Source: Chloroflexota bacterium
Lineage (GTDB): Bacteria > Chloroflexota > UBA6077 > SHYK01
Length of the DNA: 64,000 nucleotides
Reading direction: 5' to 3'
NCBI GenBank assembly: GCA_009692845.1
Contig: SHYK01000005.1
Span: 37,975 to 101,974, forward strand
Notes under the pieces: generated by a model
What the model was told of the DNA's origin: nothing
The model's input: only the letters and a program-made list of their open reading frames with translations
Database searches by the model: none
Shown here: positions 24,518 to 32,440 of the stretch, in pieces
How positions within the stretch are numbered: the stretch's first letter is position 1
Layout of the letters: every line of letters starts with the position of its first letter
Program-made: the position numbers and the translations under genes

Positions 24518-24924
24518 TTGCCCTCTCTCATTGGGCGCCCCCCGGGACAGGAGAGCCCTCAGCAAACCTGTGGGCTGCGTCTTTGATGGGGCCTGCGTCG
24601 CCCACGGGCCGGATTAAAGACTGCCGGGCGCACGGCCCGCAATGAGCCGATGCCCATGCCCATTTTCCGGTCATCAGAATTGGGCCTTTTTCGGGAAAAC
24701 TCCGGCATTTTTTGGTAGTAAACGAGCATCAATTGGCCAGAACGGCCAGAAATCTGGACGAACCGGCAACCTCCGTCGAGTTTAGGCAAAACGGGACATC
24801 TATCAGGAAGTCCGTGCCTGACTACGTCGGCGAGTCGGGACAACTCTTCGCGGGGGCGCAGACGGCCTATGTGGGGCGGACCCATGCTTTCGCGCCCCCT
24901 TCTTGTCCGCGTGGAAAGTTTCAT
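24518..24924. other. About 400 bases without a convincing gene
   Basis: A minus ORF (24559-24924, 121 residues) begins ATG immediately after the stop of the Cys-rich HTH gene (TAAATG), but its sequence is low in pattern and rich in Arg and Pro, and I do not accept it with confidence. The stretch near 24650-24720 is more AT-rich and contains AAAATGCCGGAGTTTTCCCG on the minus strand. No repeats or RNA structures stand out. Confidence 0.4.
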
Positions 24925-25209
24925 TTATTGGCCATCGGCCCATCCCCCCTTGGGTTCGAACTCGAAGGCATGTGCGAGGTCGACCATCAAGGCCGCCAAA
25001 GAGTCATAAGCCGGCACACGCCCAGAGTGAATGTCCTCCAGCGCGCTATCGATCCGGGCGAGCAGGAAACCATGGTCACACCAATGTCGGCAGAGCGCGC
25101 TTCGCGAGAGGCCATGCAGCAGCGCAAGCTGGCGGTAAGGTTCGCCAGTGTCCAAGGCCGCGTCGATATCGACTCGATTGCGGTGTAGGCAAACGCTGCA
25201 TCGGCGCAT
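24925..25209 (-). CDS. Cys-rich helix-turn-helix protein, element gene
   Basis: The 94-residue protein starts MRRCSVCLHRNRVDIDAALD and continues YRQLALLHGLSRSALCRHWC DH, a zinc knuckle (CxxC with later Cys/His) followed by a helix-turn-helix. Similar short proteins are common in mobile elements of Actinobacteria and Chloroflexota (known pattern, function undefined). AAGGAGG seven bases before the ATG gives strong translation. It is immediately downstream of the replication protein gene and probably in its operon. Confidence 0.75.
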   Translation of the reverse strand: MRRCSVCLHRNRVDIDAALDTGEPYRQLALLHGLSRSALCRHWCDHGFLLARIDSALEDIHSGRVPAYDSLAALMVDLAHAFEFEPKGGWADGQ

Positions 25210-25237
25210 TCCTAATCCTCCTTCCTAGCCACCGTGG

Positions 25238-28135
25238 TCACGGCCGATCCGGCGGGGCAAAGTGCCCGGTAGGTTGCGGGTGGCACTCTCCGCACACGCG
25301 GCCTCCGCCATGCTCTTGCTTCCGCTCCCACCATGCGAGGGATCCGCACACGGAGCAGGGCGCCGACGCCTCCGCTAGTCCGGGCCCAATCGGCCCAAAG
25401 AGCCCAATGCGGCCCGCGTCGTCCGGATCCAGGCACCGAGCGCCGGGGATTGGGCCGGTATCGTGGGCCCGAAGTCCGTCGGGCGCGGCTGCTTCAGGCC
25501 CATGTTCAGGCCCGAATCCGCTGCGATCCACGAACGGCGGAGCGCTCCCTGGGCCCAATGGGCCTGCTGGGCCCGTTGTGTCCGTACCATCTCCCCACAG
25601 GCGTTCGGCCAGGATATGAAGCACGGGGCGTCGCACGCCTTCGAGTGTGTGTCGGACCGTATGCTTGCCGCGTCCGGTGTCGACCGAGGCCAGCAGCCCC
25701 TTTTCAGAGAGTCGTTTCCAAAGGGTCCGGTCTGTCACACCGATTATGCTGCCCTGATCACGAGCCAGAGCCTGCGCTGCCGCATAGGTAGCTCCGGGCT
25801 CTAGGAAGAGATTGTCGGCATCGAGCCAGCCGATGCGCTGCCCTTGGGGGCGCCACTCGGGCCGCTGGTACTCACCAGTGCCGACAGCCGACTCGCGCCA
25901 CCCCCAGCGGTTAGCATTGACGGGGGCGGCGCCGCCCCCGTCGGCGAGATGCGCTCGCCCGGCAACAATTGCGGACCTGACCAGAGACAGGAACTGGCGC
26001 GCCGGATCCTCGCTGGCTTGGTGCTCCGCTTGGTCCTGCGCCATGAGTCCGAGCGCAGCCCAGGCGCGGTTCCGGATGACATTGGCCTCGCTTGTGCTAA
26101 TAGCGCTGATGTCGACTGCAAAGTGCAGCCACAGGTCCCAGCCAAGCATGAGGCTGGCGACCGCATCGGGGGTCCGCCGGTGCAGAACCGCCTGGTGAGC
26201 CTGCTCTCTCAGTGAAGCCGCTCTGTCGCGCATGGTAGCCCGAAGTTGGTCGATCTGAGGGGCGAGCCAGCGGATGTATCCGGCCATGGCTTGGGCGTAC
26301 AACCCAGCCCGGGCGTCCTGCTGAGCTTTGCTGAGGTGCGCCATGTTCACGTCCTCGGGGCCGACAGCGTCCACGGCTATTCGGGCGCGCAAGGAATGGC
26401 CCCGTGGAACGTCTTCGCCCGTAGAGAGAATCAGCCCGCGTGGCGCGTAGGTTTGGCGCAGTTGGGTATCGGCGGCCATCCGGCCTCGGCCCGCTTGATT
26501 GCCAGCACCGCGAAGCAGGCGGTCGGCGGTCGCGTGCAGTCGCGCGATGTCGGCCGGACTTCCGCTGGGTGCGAAATCGTCGACAACCATGAGCGCATCC
26601 TTTGCTTCGAATGCCAATCGCTCGAGGAAGTTCGCCGTTGCAGACCAGGCGGCGGGGAGGTGATGCCGATCGAAGCCTTTGCCGAAGTGTGCTTGGAGTA
26701 GGGCCGCTAGCTCACTCTTGAACACCCCGGTGGGGCCCGATATGTGCACAGCCAGGTCCACTGGTGAGACCTCGGCTAACGGCGCTCTATACGCGGCGGC
26801 AATTAGCGGAACCATCACCGCGTCGGAGGCAACGGCCAGGAGGTCGAGCGATGCACGGACTGCCTGGCGAAGTCCCTCGCCCTGTGGTGGATCGGGTAGT
26901 TGAAGCCGTGCGAGGGGCCCGCCCATGGACACCTCGATGCCGTCGACCGGCCCATTGGGCCCGATAGCGCCATCTGCGTGGAGATAGAGCCAGAGATCAT
27001 TGATCTTCCGCCAGCCGGAGTGCTCATAGACGCGGGACTGCGGCACGTGTCCGGACAGGAGTTGAATGGCTGCGCGAAGGCGATCCCTTGTGCCCATCCC
27101 CGCTCCGACGACTGCATTCGTGCCCCACGCCACCACCGGCCAACTCATTGCAGCAAACTGCGAGATAGGCACACGAGCGATGCCGAGTGGGCGCCCGTCA
27201 TCACTGGTGCCATCGATCCGCAGCTCACACCGCTCGTTGGCGCCGTCGTCCGCGACAATCTGGGAAACGATTCGGGCCGAAAAGTTGGCCAGGGGTATGA
27301 GCACGTCGCCGTCCCGTTCCCGCTTACGAAAACAGATGCGGCCATGGTCGATGACATAGGGCCCCGTGAGATCGTCGTCCGTCTCGGACAGCCACTTGTC
27401 GAATGGGACCACTGCCCGCTGCAGCTCTTCCAACTCGTGGCCATCCGCCAGGAGATCGTCGACGCCAGTCTTCGCGAGATTGATCATGCCACGTTGCTCC
27501 AAGAGGGTTGACCAGGCGAGCATCGAAACCACCGCTCGGCGGTTCTGGAGCCAGCGGGCGAGTCGCAGCCCGGCCAGCCGAACTTGCGCGTTTGTGAGGA
27601 TGTCGCTGTCAAACGCGATCACAACCTCTCGGCCCCCGAGCACGATGCTGTCGAAGTCCGCCTGAAGGCTTGGCACCTTCCATGCCCAGACTCCGGGAAC
27701 GTTGATGGCGACGATGCCACGTGAGGCAAGGGCGTCCGCCTTTTTGCTGCCTTCGGTGATCCAAAGGGGCAAGTCGGGATCCGCGAGCGCAAGGCGGCAA
27801 CTGGGTGGCACGTCGAGGCGCAGGGCGATCTTGGCGGGTACGTCGTACTTGATCGGCTTGCCTGCTTTGGTGATCCGCGGCCGGTCCCAGCGGAGCACCG
27901 AATAGGGATGCTCTCCAGCGGGATCATGCTGGGGAATCACCATTGCCGGGAAGCTTTCTGCGTGGAGCTGAGTGCCCCTGAAGTTGAGGACCCCACCGGC
28001 CTTGAGCGTCTTCCATTCTGGCGCGGACCAGTAACCGCGTTCCGCGATGACCTCTGGCGAGATGCCCGAGCGCTCTAGGATCGCCCGGTGCTCCTGGGAA
28101 AGCGGGAGTCGGCCGATGCTGTCAGGTTCAGTCAT
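25238..28135 (-). CDS. Element replication protein: TOPRIM-like (DUF3854) plus P-loop ATPase
   Basis: The 965-residue protein from ATG 28135 has a TOPRIM-like part (WITEGSKKADAL about residue 125, VVIAFDSD about 172), then a P-loop domain with Walker A HISGPTGVFKS (about 465-474) and Walker B ALMVVDDFAPSG (about 514-523). A long helical part and a C-terminal zinc finger (CSVCGSLAWW ... CGEC) follow. This resembles DUF3854/DUF927 primase-helicase proteins of plasmids and integrative elements. It likely unwinds the element's origin and may prime it. A Gly/Pro-rich stretch (TTGPAGPLGPGS) precedes the zinc finger. The start overlaps the upstream gene by eight bases. Confidence 0.85.
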   Translation of the reverse strand: MTEPDSIGRLPLSQEHRAILERSGISPEVIAERGYWSAPEWKTLKAGGVLNFRGTQLHAESFPAMVIPQHDPAGEHPYSVLRWDRPRITKAGKPIKYDVPAKIALRLDVPPSCRLALADPDLPLWITEGSKKADALASRGIVAINVPGVWAWKVPSLQADFDSIVLGGREVVIAFDSDILTNAQVRLAGLRLARWLQNRRAVVSMLAWSTLLEQRGMINLAKTGVDDLLADGHELEELQRAVVPFDKWLSETDDDLTGPYVIDHGRICFRKRERDGDVLIPLANFSARIVSQIVADDGANERCELRIDGTSDDGRPLGIARVPISQFAAMSWPVVAWGTNAVVGAGMGTRDRLRAAIQLLSGHVPQSRVYEHSGWRKINDLWLYLHADGAIGPNGPVDGIEVSMGGPLARLQLPDPPQGEGLRQAVRASLDLLAVASDAVMVPLIAAAYRAPLAEVSPVDLAVHISGPTGVFKSELAALLQAHFGKGFDRHHLPAAWSATANFLERLAFEAKDALMVVDDFAPSGSPADIARLHATADRLLRGAGNQAGRGRMAADTQLRQTYAPRGLILSTGEDVPRGHSLRARIAVDAVGPEDVNMAHLSKAQQDARAGLYAQAMAGYIRWLAPQIDQLRATMRDRAASLREQAHQAVLHRRTPDAVASLMLGWDLWLHFAVDISAISTSEANVIRNRAWAALGLMAQDQAEHQASEDPARQFLSLVRSAIVAGRAHLADGGGAAPVNANRWGWRESAVGTGEYQRPEWRPQGQRIGWLDADNLFLEPGATYAAAQALARDQGSIIGVTDRTLWKRLSEKGLLASVDTGRGKHTVRHTLEGVRRPVLHILAERLWGDGTDTTGPAGPLGPGSAPPFVDRSGFGPEHGPEAAAPDGLRAHDTGPIPGARCLDPDDAGRIGLFGPIGPGLAEASAPCSVCGSLAWWERKQEHGGGRVCGECHPQPTGHFAPPDRP

Positions 28136-28367
28136 GGGTCTTGCGCCCCGCACCGTCGGCCCGGACGCGCTCGATGGCGGCATCGGCCAGCGCTTCGGCG
28201 GCACGGCGGCTCACCACTACGCGGCGCTCGCTGATTTGGATCAGTAGCCCAAGCCGCCTGGCCTGAACGTAGCTTTGGGCCCGCCCGAGCGGTGGTGAGA
28301 AAAACTCGCGACCCCAGGCTTCGACGTTGAGGAAAGGGGCTGTCTTGTTGTTGCCGGTCGATTCCAC
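28128..28367 (-). CDS. 79-residue DNA-binding-like protein upstream of the replication gene
   Basis: From GTG 28367, preceded by GGAGG at six bases, the protein reads NVEAWGREFFSPPLGRAQSY and VQARRLGLLIQISERRVVVS RRAAEAL. A helix-turn-strand pattern suggests a small winged-helix or similar DNA-binding fold, but no family is certain. Its end overlaps the start of the replication protein gene, so the two are coupled. It may act as a copy-number or origin-binding factor. Confidence 0.6.
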   Translation of the reverse strand: MESTGNNKTAPFLNVEAWGREFFSPPLGRAQSYVQARRLGLLIQISERRVVVSRRAAEALADAAIERVRADGAGRKTHD

Positions 28368-28457
28368 GGGTATCCTCCACACGCTTGCCGCGTCTGTGGA
28401 GGAAGGTAGAGGTTGGTTTTGTAAGTCCGAAAGGGAGGACAGTGGAAAACTTACCGA

Positions 28458-29264
28458 CTAGGCGAGGGCGATACCCAGGTCGTCGGCCCAGTCGCGGACT
28501 TGGTCCCAGACAGTCTGGCGGTGCTTCTGCACGCGGCGACCGATCTCAGCGAAGTTAATTCCGACGCACACGTGGAGATAGAGTTGTTCTGCTCCTGACT
28601 TCAGGGCGTCCGGCTCAAAGCTTCTGGACCGCCGTGAAAAGCCGGCGTCACGCAGTTGAGTTTCAATCCTCTCGGCTTGCTCGACGGCCTGCTGCCGAAG
28701 GTCGGCAAACAGCCGATCGAGTTCTTGCGCGAGCCAATCACGGCTCACTGTGTCTGCGGGATAACTCAACAGACCGCCCCCAGGGAGTTGTAAGCGGATG
28801 GTGCGGTCAACCGCCGGATCATCCCACTCGAGAAAGTCAGGGAACAGGTGGGGCTCGGGAAACTGCTCGAAGTACCCGTAGGACATGATAAGGTCACGCG
28901 CCGCGCTAGCCGGCAGCTTCCACTTTTGGGAGAAGGTCTCGATGAGGGCGAAGGCCGGGCGAAAGTAAATGAACTCACTTGAGCTCAAGTGCCGCCGATC
29001 CGCAGAATTGCCATGGTCAGGCGGATCAAGAGGTAGGATGAAGCGCAGCAGCCAGGCTCGTTCCGAGATGCCGGCGGGCGCCAGTCCGTCCACCGCCGAA
29101 AAAAGTGACGAGAGCTCCATGAGGAAATGGCGGTCTTGACTCAGTCGGTCGTAATAAGCTCGCTTTCTCATGAAGTTCAGCGCGCCGTCCGGGAAAAAGC
29201 TTCGATCAGGGGCGGGTGGGTACCTACTCTCGTTGACATAGAAGTCACGGAAGTCGGCAAACAA
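28458..29264 (-). CDS. 268-residue protein with C-terminal HTH, element gene next to attR
   Basis: The start TTG 29264 has AGGAGG six bases before it, so the tracked start at 29462 is rejected. The middle is helical with aromatic patches (MSYGYFEQFPEPHLFPDFLE, AQELDRLFADLRQQAVEQAE). The end, INFAEIGRRVQKHRQTVWDQ, looks like a helix-turn-helix. I do not recognise the family. As the first leftward gene inside attR, preceding the 79-residue and replication genes, it may be a regulator of the replication module. Confidence 0.6.
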   Translation of the reverse strand: MFADFRDFYVNESRYPPAPDRSFFPDGALNFMRKRAYYDRLSQDRHFLMELSSLFSAVDGLAPAGISERAWLLRFILPLDPPDHGNSADRRHLSSSEFIYFRPAFALIETFSQKWKLPASAARDLIMSYGYFEQFPEPHLFPDFLEWDDPAVDRTIRLQLPGGGLLSYPADTVSRDWLAQELDRLFADLRQQAVEQAERIETQLRDAGFSRRSRSFEPDALKSGAEQLYLHVCVGINFAEIGRRVQKHRQTVWDQVRDWADDLGIALA

Positions 29265-29527
29265 GAAGCACCTCCTCGATGGTGCGAATGAGCCGGGCCC
29301 CGGCGTTCGAGGCTGCCAGGCTTTCGAGGGGTGATCAGCCCCTACCCGGCTTGCTGCCAGTGTAAGCGGAGGGCAACCGCGACGCTGCTGCCTGCTAGGC
29401 CCGGTCGCAATTCTGGATGGAATACCGATGGAATCGCGGCCAGACGGGGCAAGACCGATCACCGGAAATGAGCGGTTCTAGGCACGAAAACGGACCCAAC
29501 GGGACGGGGAAAGACCCCTTCTGGAAA
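29265..29527. promoter_or_regulatory. Right arm of the integrative element
   Basis: The 260 bases between the last element gene and attR contain GGATGGAATAC-CGATGGAATCG (29415-29436), matching the pair beside attL, and TAGGCACGAAAACGGACCC (29478 onward), matching CAGGCACGAAAACGGTCCC at 16319. These are likely integrase binding arms. Leftward transcription of the replication module must also begin here; I see no clear promoter. Confidence 0.55.
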
Positions 29528-29574
29528 CCCACATCCGTGAGGTCAGGGGTTCGAGTCCCTTCTCGCCCACCCAT
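29528..29574 (+). repeat. attR, 47-bp copy of the tRNA-Val 3' part
   Basis: Identical to 16269-16315, but the bases before it (CTGGAAA) do not complete a tRNA. This marks the far end of the element. The following CATATTCAGGCAGCAAACG resembles the sequence after attL with several differences. Confidence 0.93.
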
Positions 29575-29585
29575 ATTCAGGCAGC

Positions 29586-29611
29586 AAACGCCCGCGCAAG
29601 CGGGCGTTTTT
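29586..29611. terminator. Terminator beyond attR
   Basis: AAACGCCCGC-GCAA-GCGGGCGTTT followed by TT is a perfect 10-bp stem. It is probably the original terminator of the tRNA, now separated from it by the element, and can also stop the convergent NlpC/P60 gene. Confidence 0.8.
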
Positions 29612-29628
29612 GTTGCCGCGACGCTGCC

Positions 29629-30612
29629 TCAACTCAGCCGGGTAGCTCCGTACCAGTGCTCCATCCAATAGGCGTCGGTCAAGTGTGAGATCACCACACC
29701 CCGCCTCTCGTCCACGGCGTGGATGAACTGACCGTTCCCCATGTACAGGCCGTTGTGCGACAGCCCCATCACATCGGTGTCCTGGAAGAACACAAGATCA
29801 CCTGGCCGAACCTCGGTCGGATGTGGCCCCGCTTCGTATTGCCCACCAATATCCCGCGGGATAGGCCGCTTGATCGTGTCCTGTACGAAGTACACGAACC
29901 CCGAGCAGTCAAACCCGTCTGGACTTACGCCGCCGTAAACGTAACGCGCGCCAAGGTAGCGTCGGGCCGTCTGGATCGAAGCGGGCGCTCCGTCCGCCGA
30001 TAGCGGCGTCGGACTGATTGGCCCCACTATTGGGGTTGGCCGCGGCCGGGAGGTCGGCTGCGGGGTGACAGTCGGGAACGGCGTGGAGGTGGGAATAGCC
30101 GTTTGGGTCGGGCCCGGCGTAGGCGATGAAGTCGGGCTTGGCGTAGGTGATGGCGTAGGGCTGGGCGCAGGCGTTGGTGTACTCGCAGCCGTCGCACTCG
30201 CCCGATTATTTGGTACCACCAGCGCCTGTCCCTCGACAATCAGATCCGCCGAGTCGAGCCGGTTCATCGCGACGAGCTGTTCCACGCCGGTGCCGAATTG
30301 GTCGGCGATCGCGCCGAGAGTGTCCCCCGCCTGGACGAGGTATCTGGCTTGGTCGCCGCCCGATGCGGGTGCCTGTGCGCGGGCGGGTGCCTCGGACCGC
30401 AGCTTGAGCTCGACGCCGATAACGACGAGGTCGGCGTCCTCGATGCCGTTCAGTTCGATGAGCTTCGCGAGATCGACGCCGGTGCTCAGGGCAATCGCCC
30501 CCAGGCTGTCGCCCGGTGCCACTACGTAGCTAATTCTTTCTGTTTGAGCGCTGGCCGCTCCTGCGTGGATGATTGCCAGGAGGGCCGCGAAGCTCAGGAT
30601 TCCTCGCCGCAT
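29629..30612 (-). CDS. Secreted LysM-LysM-NlpC/P60 peptidoglycan hydrolase
   Basis: The 327-residue protein from ATG 30612 has a signal peptide (ILSFAALLAIIHAGAASA), two LysM repeats (ISYVVAPGDSLGAIAL; RYLVQAGDTLGAIADQ), a long Pro/Thr/Ser linker (TPTPAPSPTPSPTPSPTSS) and an NlpC/P60 domain. Its catalytic Cys is in GFDCSGFVYF and the His in LSHNGLYMG, with a second His in FIHAVDE. It should cut peptidoglycan stem peptides outside the cell. The tracked start (30732) extends into the intergenic region and is not used. Confidence 0.93.
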   Translation of the reverse strand: MRRGILSFAALLAIIHAGAASAQTERISYVVAPGDSLGAIALSTGVDLAKLIELNGIEDADLVVIGVELKLRSEAPARAQAPASGGDQARYLVQAGDTLGAIADQFGTGVEQLVAMNRLDSADLIVEGQALVVPNNRASATAASTPTPAPSPTPSPTPSPTSSPTPGPTQTAIPTSTPFPTVTPQPTSRPRPTPIVGPISPTPLSADGAPASIQTARRYLGARYVYGGVSPDGFDCSGFVYFVQDTIKRPIPRDIGGQYEAGPHPTEVRPGDLVFFQDTDVMGLSHNGLYMGNGQFIHAVDERRGVVISHLTDAYWMEHWYGATRLS

Positions 30613-30867
30613 CCCACAAGGATAACCGTTCCGAGTGAGCGGCTGTCGATGCGGCTGCACGCTTTTATACCCCTGTGATAGCAATGTGAGCGGCGGGCAG
30701 TGCCCGCTGCCATAGGCGGAAAGACCTGGCACTCCCCTCAGGGTTGGTCGCGCGGTCCGTTTTGGAAACGTCTGAGCCCGAGCAATTGGCGCGGAGAAAT
30801 AAGTGGTGGAAGTAGCGTAGACTAGGTTCCGAACGCGCTCAAAAAACGGTCAGCCGAGGACGGTCCA

Positions 30868-31110
30868 GTGGTGAAACGTCGAGTCCGCTTCTTTTTTTCG
30901 ACAGATCTCGTGAGCGAGCCGGTAGTCTACCTGCTCGGCAAGGAGTTCGACGTCGTGACCAACATCCGGGGCGGGGAGGTTACCCACGATTCCGGTTGGC
31001 TCTACCTCGAGCTGAGCGGCGAGGATGCGGAGATCGATCGCGCCATCCAATGGACCATCGAGCGAGGCGTCCGGGTCGATCCCATTGAGGGCGACATCAT
31101 CGCGGGCTGA
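30868..31110 (+). CDS. NIL-domain protein
   Basis: The 80-residue protein VKRRVRFFFSTDLVSEPVVY then FDVVTNIRGGEVTHDSGWLY LELSG is a free-standing NIL domain, a ferredoxin-like fold found at the end of methionine ABC transporter ATPases and in small ferredoxin-linked proteins. Alone it may bind a sulfur amino acid or metal as a sensor; this is inference. No MetN-type gene is adjacent. Start GTG 30868 follows a weak site; it stands alone between two oppositely placed transcription units. Confidence 0.8.
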   Translation: MVKRRVRFFFSTDLVSEPVVYLLGKEFDVVTNIRGGEVTHDSGWLYLELSGEDAEIDRAIQWTIERGVRVDPIEGDIIAG

Positions 31111-31143
31111 TAGCTAGGGCGGTCGCCTCGGTTTGCCTTTAGC

Positions 31144-31174
31144 TGGCGCCGATCTCATCGAGGTTGGCGCCGAT
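31144..31174. promoter_or_regulatory. Two direct repeats TGGCGCCGAT upstream of the amidohydrolase gene
   Basis: TGGCGCCGAT occurs at 31144 and 31165, spaced 21 bases (two helical turns), followed by GGTTGGCGTATAAC with a -10-like TATAAC at 31194. Same-face spacing suggests a dimeric regulator site. Confidence 0.45.
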
Positions 31175-31298
31175 GGTTCATCGCCGGTTGGCGTATAACT
31201 GCAACGCTCGCACGATTCCTTGTCTTGTAGCCAAGAGCCGATCGTTCTGGCTGAGGTCGGGGTTCTAGCGGTAGCCAAAATGAAGGGGAGACTAACCC

Positions 31299-32273
31299 AT
31301 GTATAAGGGGCAAAAAGTCGTCGACGTTCATGGCCACATGACCACCCCCGATCGATTCCGCAACTACGCCATGGGGCTCATGAGTATTCGCAGCCCCGGC
31401 ACCGAGCCGCTCAAGATCTCGGACGATGAGCTTGACCACTCGCTCGGGGAGCACGTGACCGCGCTCGACAAGCGCAATATCGACGTGCAGCTCATCAGCC
31501 CCCGCCCGGTCGCCATGCTCCACTGGGAATCGCCCCACATCCAGGAGCAGTGGTGCACGGTCACCAATGATGTCATTGCCCAGACTGTCCGACTGCATCC
31601 GGACCGCTTCGGTGGCATCGCCCAGCTCCCCCAGAGTAATGAGCACGACACCAGCAACTGCACCGCCGAGCTGGAGCGGTGCATGACGACCCTGGGCTTC
31701 GCCGGCGCGGTCCTGAACCCGGATCCGAGCGGTATGCGCGACGTGCCGGGCGTCAACGAGGAGTACTGGTATCCGCTCTATGAAAAGGCCCAGGAGCTGG
31801 ATGCGCCGCTGCTGGTCCATCCGTCGATCACCAAAGACAAGCGAGTTCGGGCGATCCCCCACAATTACCAGATCAACAACGTCTGGGAAGAGTACCTGGC
31901 GACCTTGCTCTACATCGCGACGGATGTCTTCGAGGTTTTCCCTCGCCTAAAGGTCGTGATCTGCCACGCCGGTGGCGCGCTGAGCCGCCACAGGGATTCG
32001 GACATTCGGGACGGTGATCCGCTGCGCAAAGACATCCAGGAGCGCTTCGTCAACAACCTGTTCTTCGACACCTGCGTTTACGACGGCTCCTTCATGCGGG
32101 CGGCCGTCGACCAGAAGGGTGTGGATGCGATGCTGTTTGGCACCGAGATCGGCGCCGCCATGCGTACCGACGTGGTGAGTCTGATCGATGCCCTTCCCTC
32201 CCTGACCGACGAGGACAAGATCAAGATCTTCAACACCAACCCCCGTCGGGTGTACACCCACCTCGAAGTCTGA
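31299..32273 (+). CDS. Amidohydrolase-2 family metal-dependent hydrolase/decarboxylase
   Basis: The 324-residue protein starts KVVDVHGHM with the HxH metal motif, continues LLVHPSIT (third His), CHAGGALSRH (fourth) and LFGTEIGAA. This is the amidohydrolase-2 (ACMSD-like) fold, whose members decarboxylate or hydrolyse aromatic and related acids. The last motif is normally GTD or GSD with a metal Asp; here it is GTE, which could alter metal binding. GGGGAG precedes the ATG. A strong terminator follows. The substrate is unknown; pobA far downstream hints at aromatic breakdown in this organism. Confidence 0.87.
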   Translation: MYKGQKVVDVHGHMTTPDRFRNYAMGLMSIRSPGTEPLKISDDELDHSLGEHVTALDKRNIDVQLISPRPVAMLHWESPHIQEQWCTVTNDVIAQTVRLHPDRFGGIAQLPQSNEHDTSNCTAELERCMTTLGFAGAVLNPDPSGMRDVPGVNEEYWYPLYEKAQELDAPLLVHPSITKDKRVRAIPHNYQINNVWEEYLATLLYIATDVFEVFPRLKVVICHAGGALSRHRDSDIRDGDPLRKDIQERFVNNLFFDTCVYDGSFMRAAVDQKGVDAMLFGTEIGAAMRTDVVSLIDALPSLTDEDKIKIFNTNPRRVYTHLEV

Positions 32274-32288
32274 GTCGCGGCCTACGAT

Positions 32289-32321
32289 AAGAAAAGGGCC
32301 CGCATGGCGGGCTCTTTTCTT
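32289..32321 (+). terminator. Rho-independent terminator after the amidohydrolase gene
   Basis: AAGAAAAGGGCCCGC-ATG-GCGGGCTCTTTTCTT forms a 15-bp stem ending in a T-rich arm, 15 bases after the stop. Confidence 0.9.
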
Positions 32322-32440
32322 TAATCGACGCCGGTTACCGGTCTCCATCTCGATTCCTCAAAGTTTGACGCATTCGCTCCGACCACCTAAGATTCTGTGC
32401 CCCGTAGGCCTCTGGTCTGGCACGTTGCCCTGGATAGCAT

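Larger units (their letters stand above)
16269..29574. mobile_element. 13.3-kb integrative element in tRNA-Val
   Basis: The element is defined by the 47-bp tRNA repeat at both ends and an integrase reading toward the intact tRNA. Its genes are nearly all leftward: integrase, small DNA-binding proteins, RDD and other membrane proteins, GMC oxidoreductase, a replication protein, and an HTH-ended protein next to attR. Rightward genes are an excisionase-like HTH, a CoxG-like protein and a VOC protein. I see no relaxase, type IV secretion, capsid or terminase genes, so it is either self-replicating after excision and mobilised by others, or a satellite-like island. GMC/CoxG/VOC/OsmC genes form a metabolic cargo block in the middle. 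Confidence 0.9.

Noticed and set aside
24559-24924. 121-residue minus ORF directly after the Cys-rich HTH gene
   Set aside because: Start position is attractive (TAAATG) but the sequence is low in pattern and matches nothing I know; recorded only as an uncertain stretch.
16269-29574. Conjugative element or prophage
   Set aside because: No relaxase, coupling protein, type IV secretion, capsid, portal or terminase gene is seen; only integration and replication functions are supported.
29528-29574. A second tRNA gene
   Set aside because: The 5' half of the cloverleaf is absent; it is only the 3' copy created by integration.
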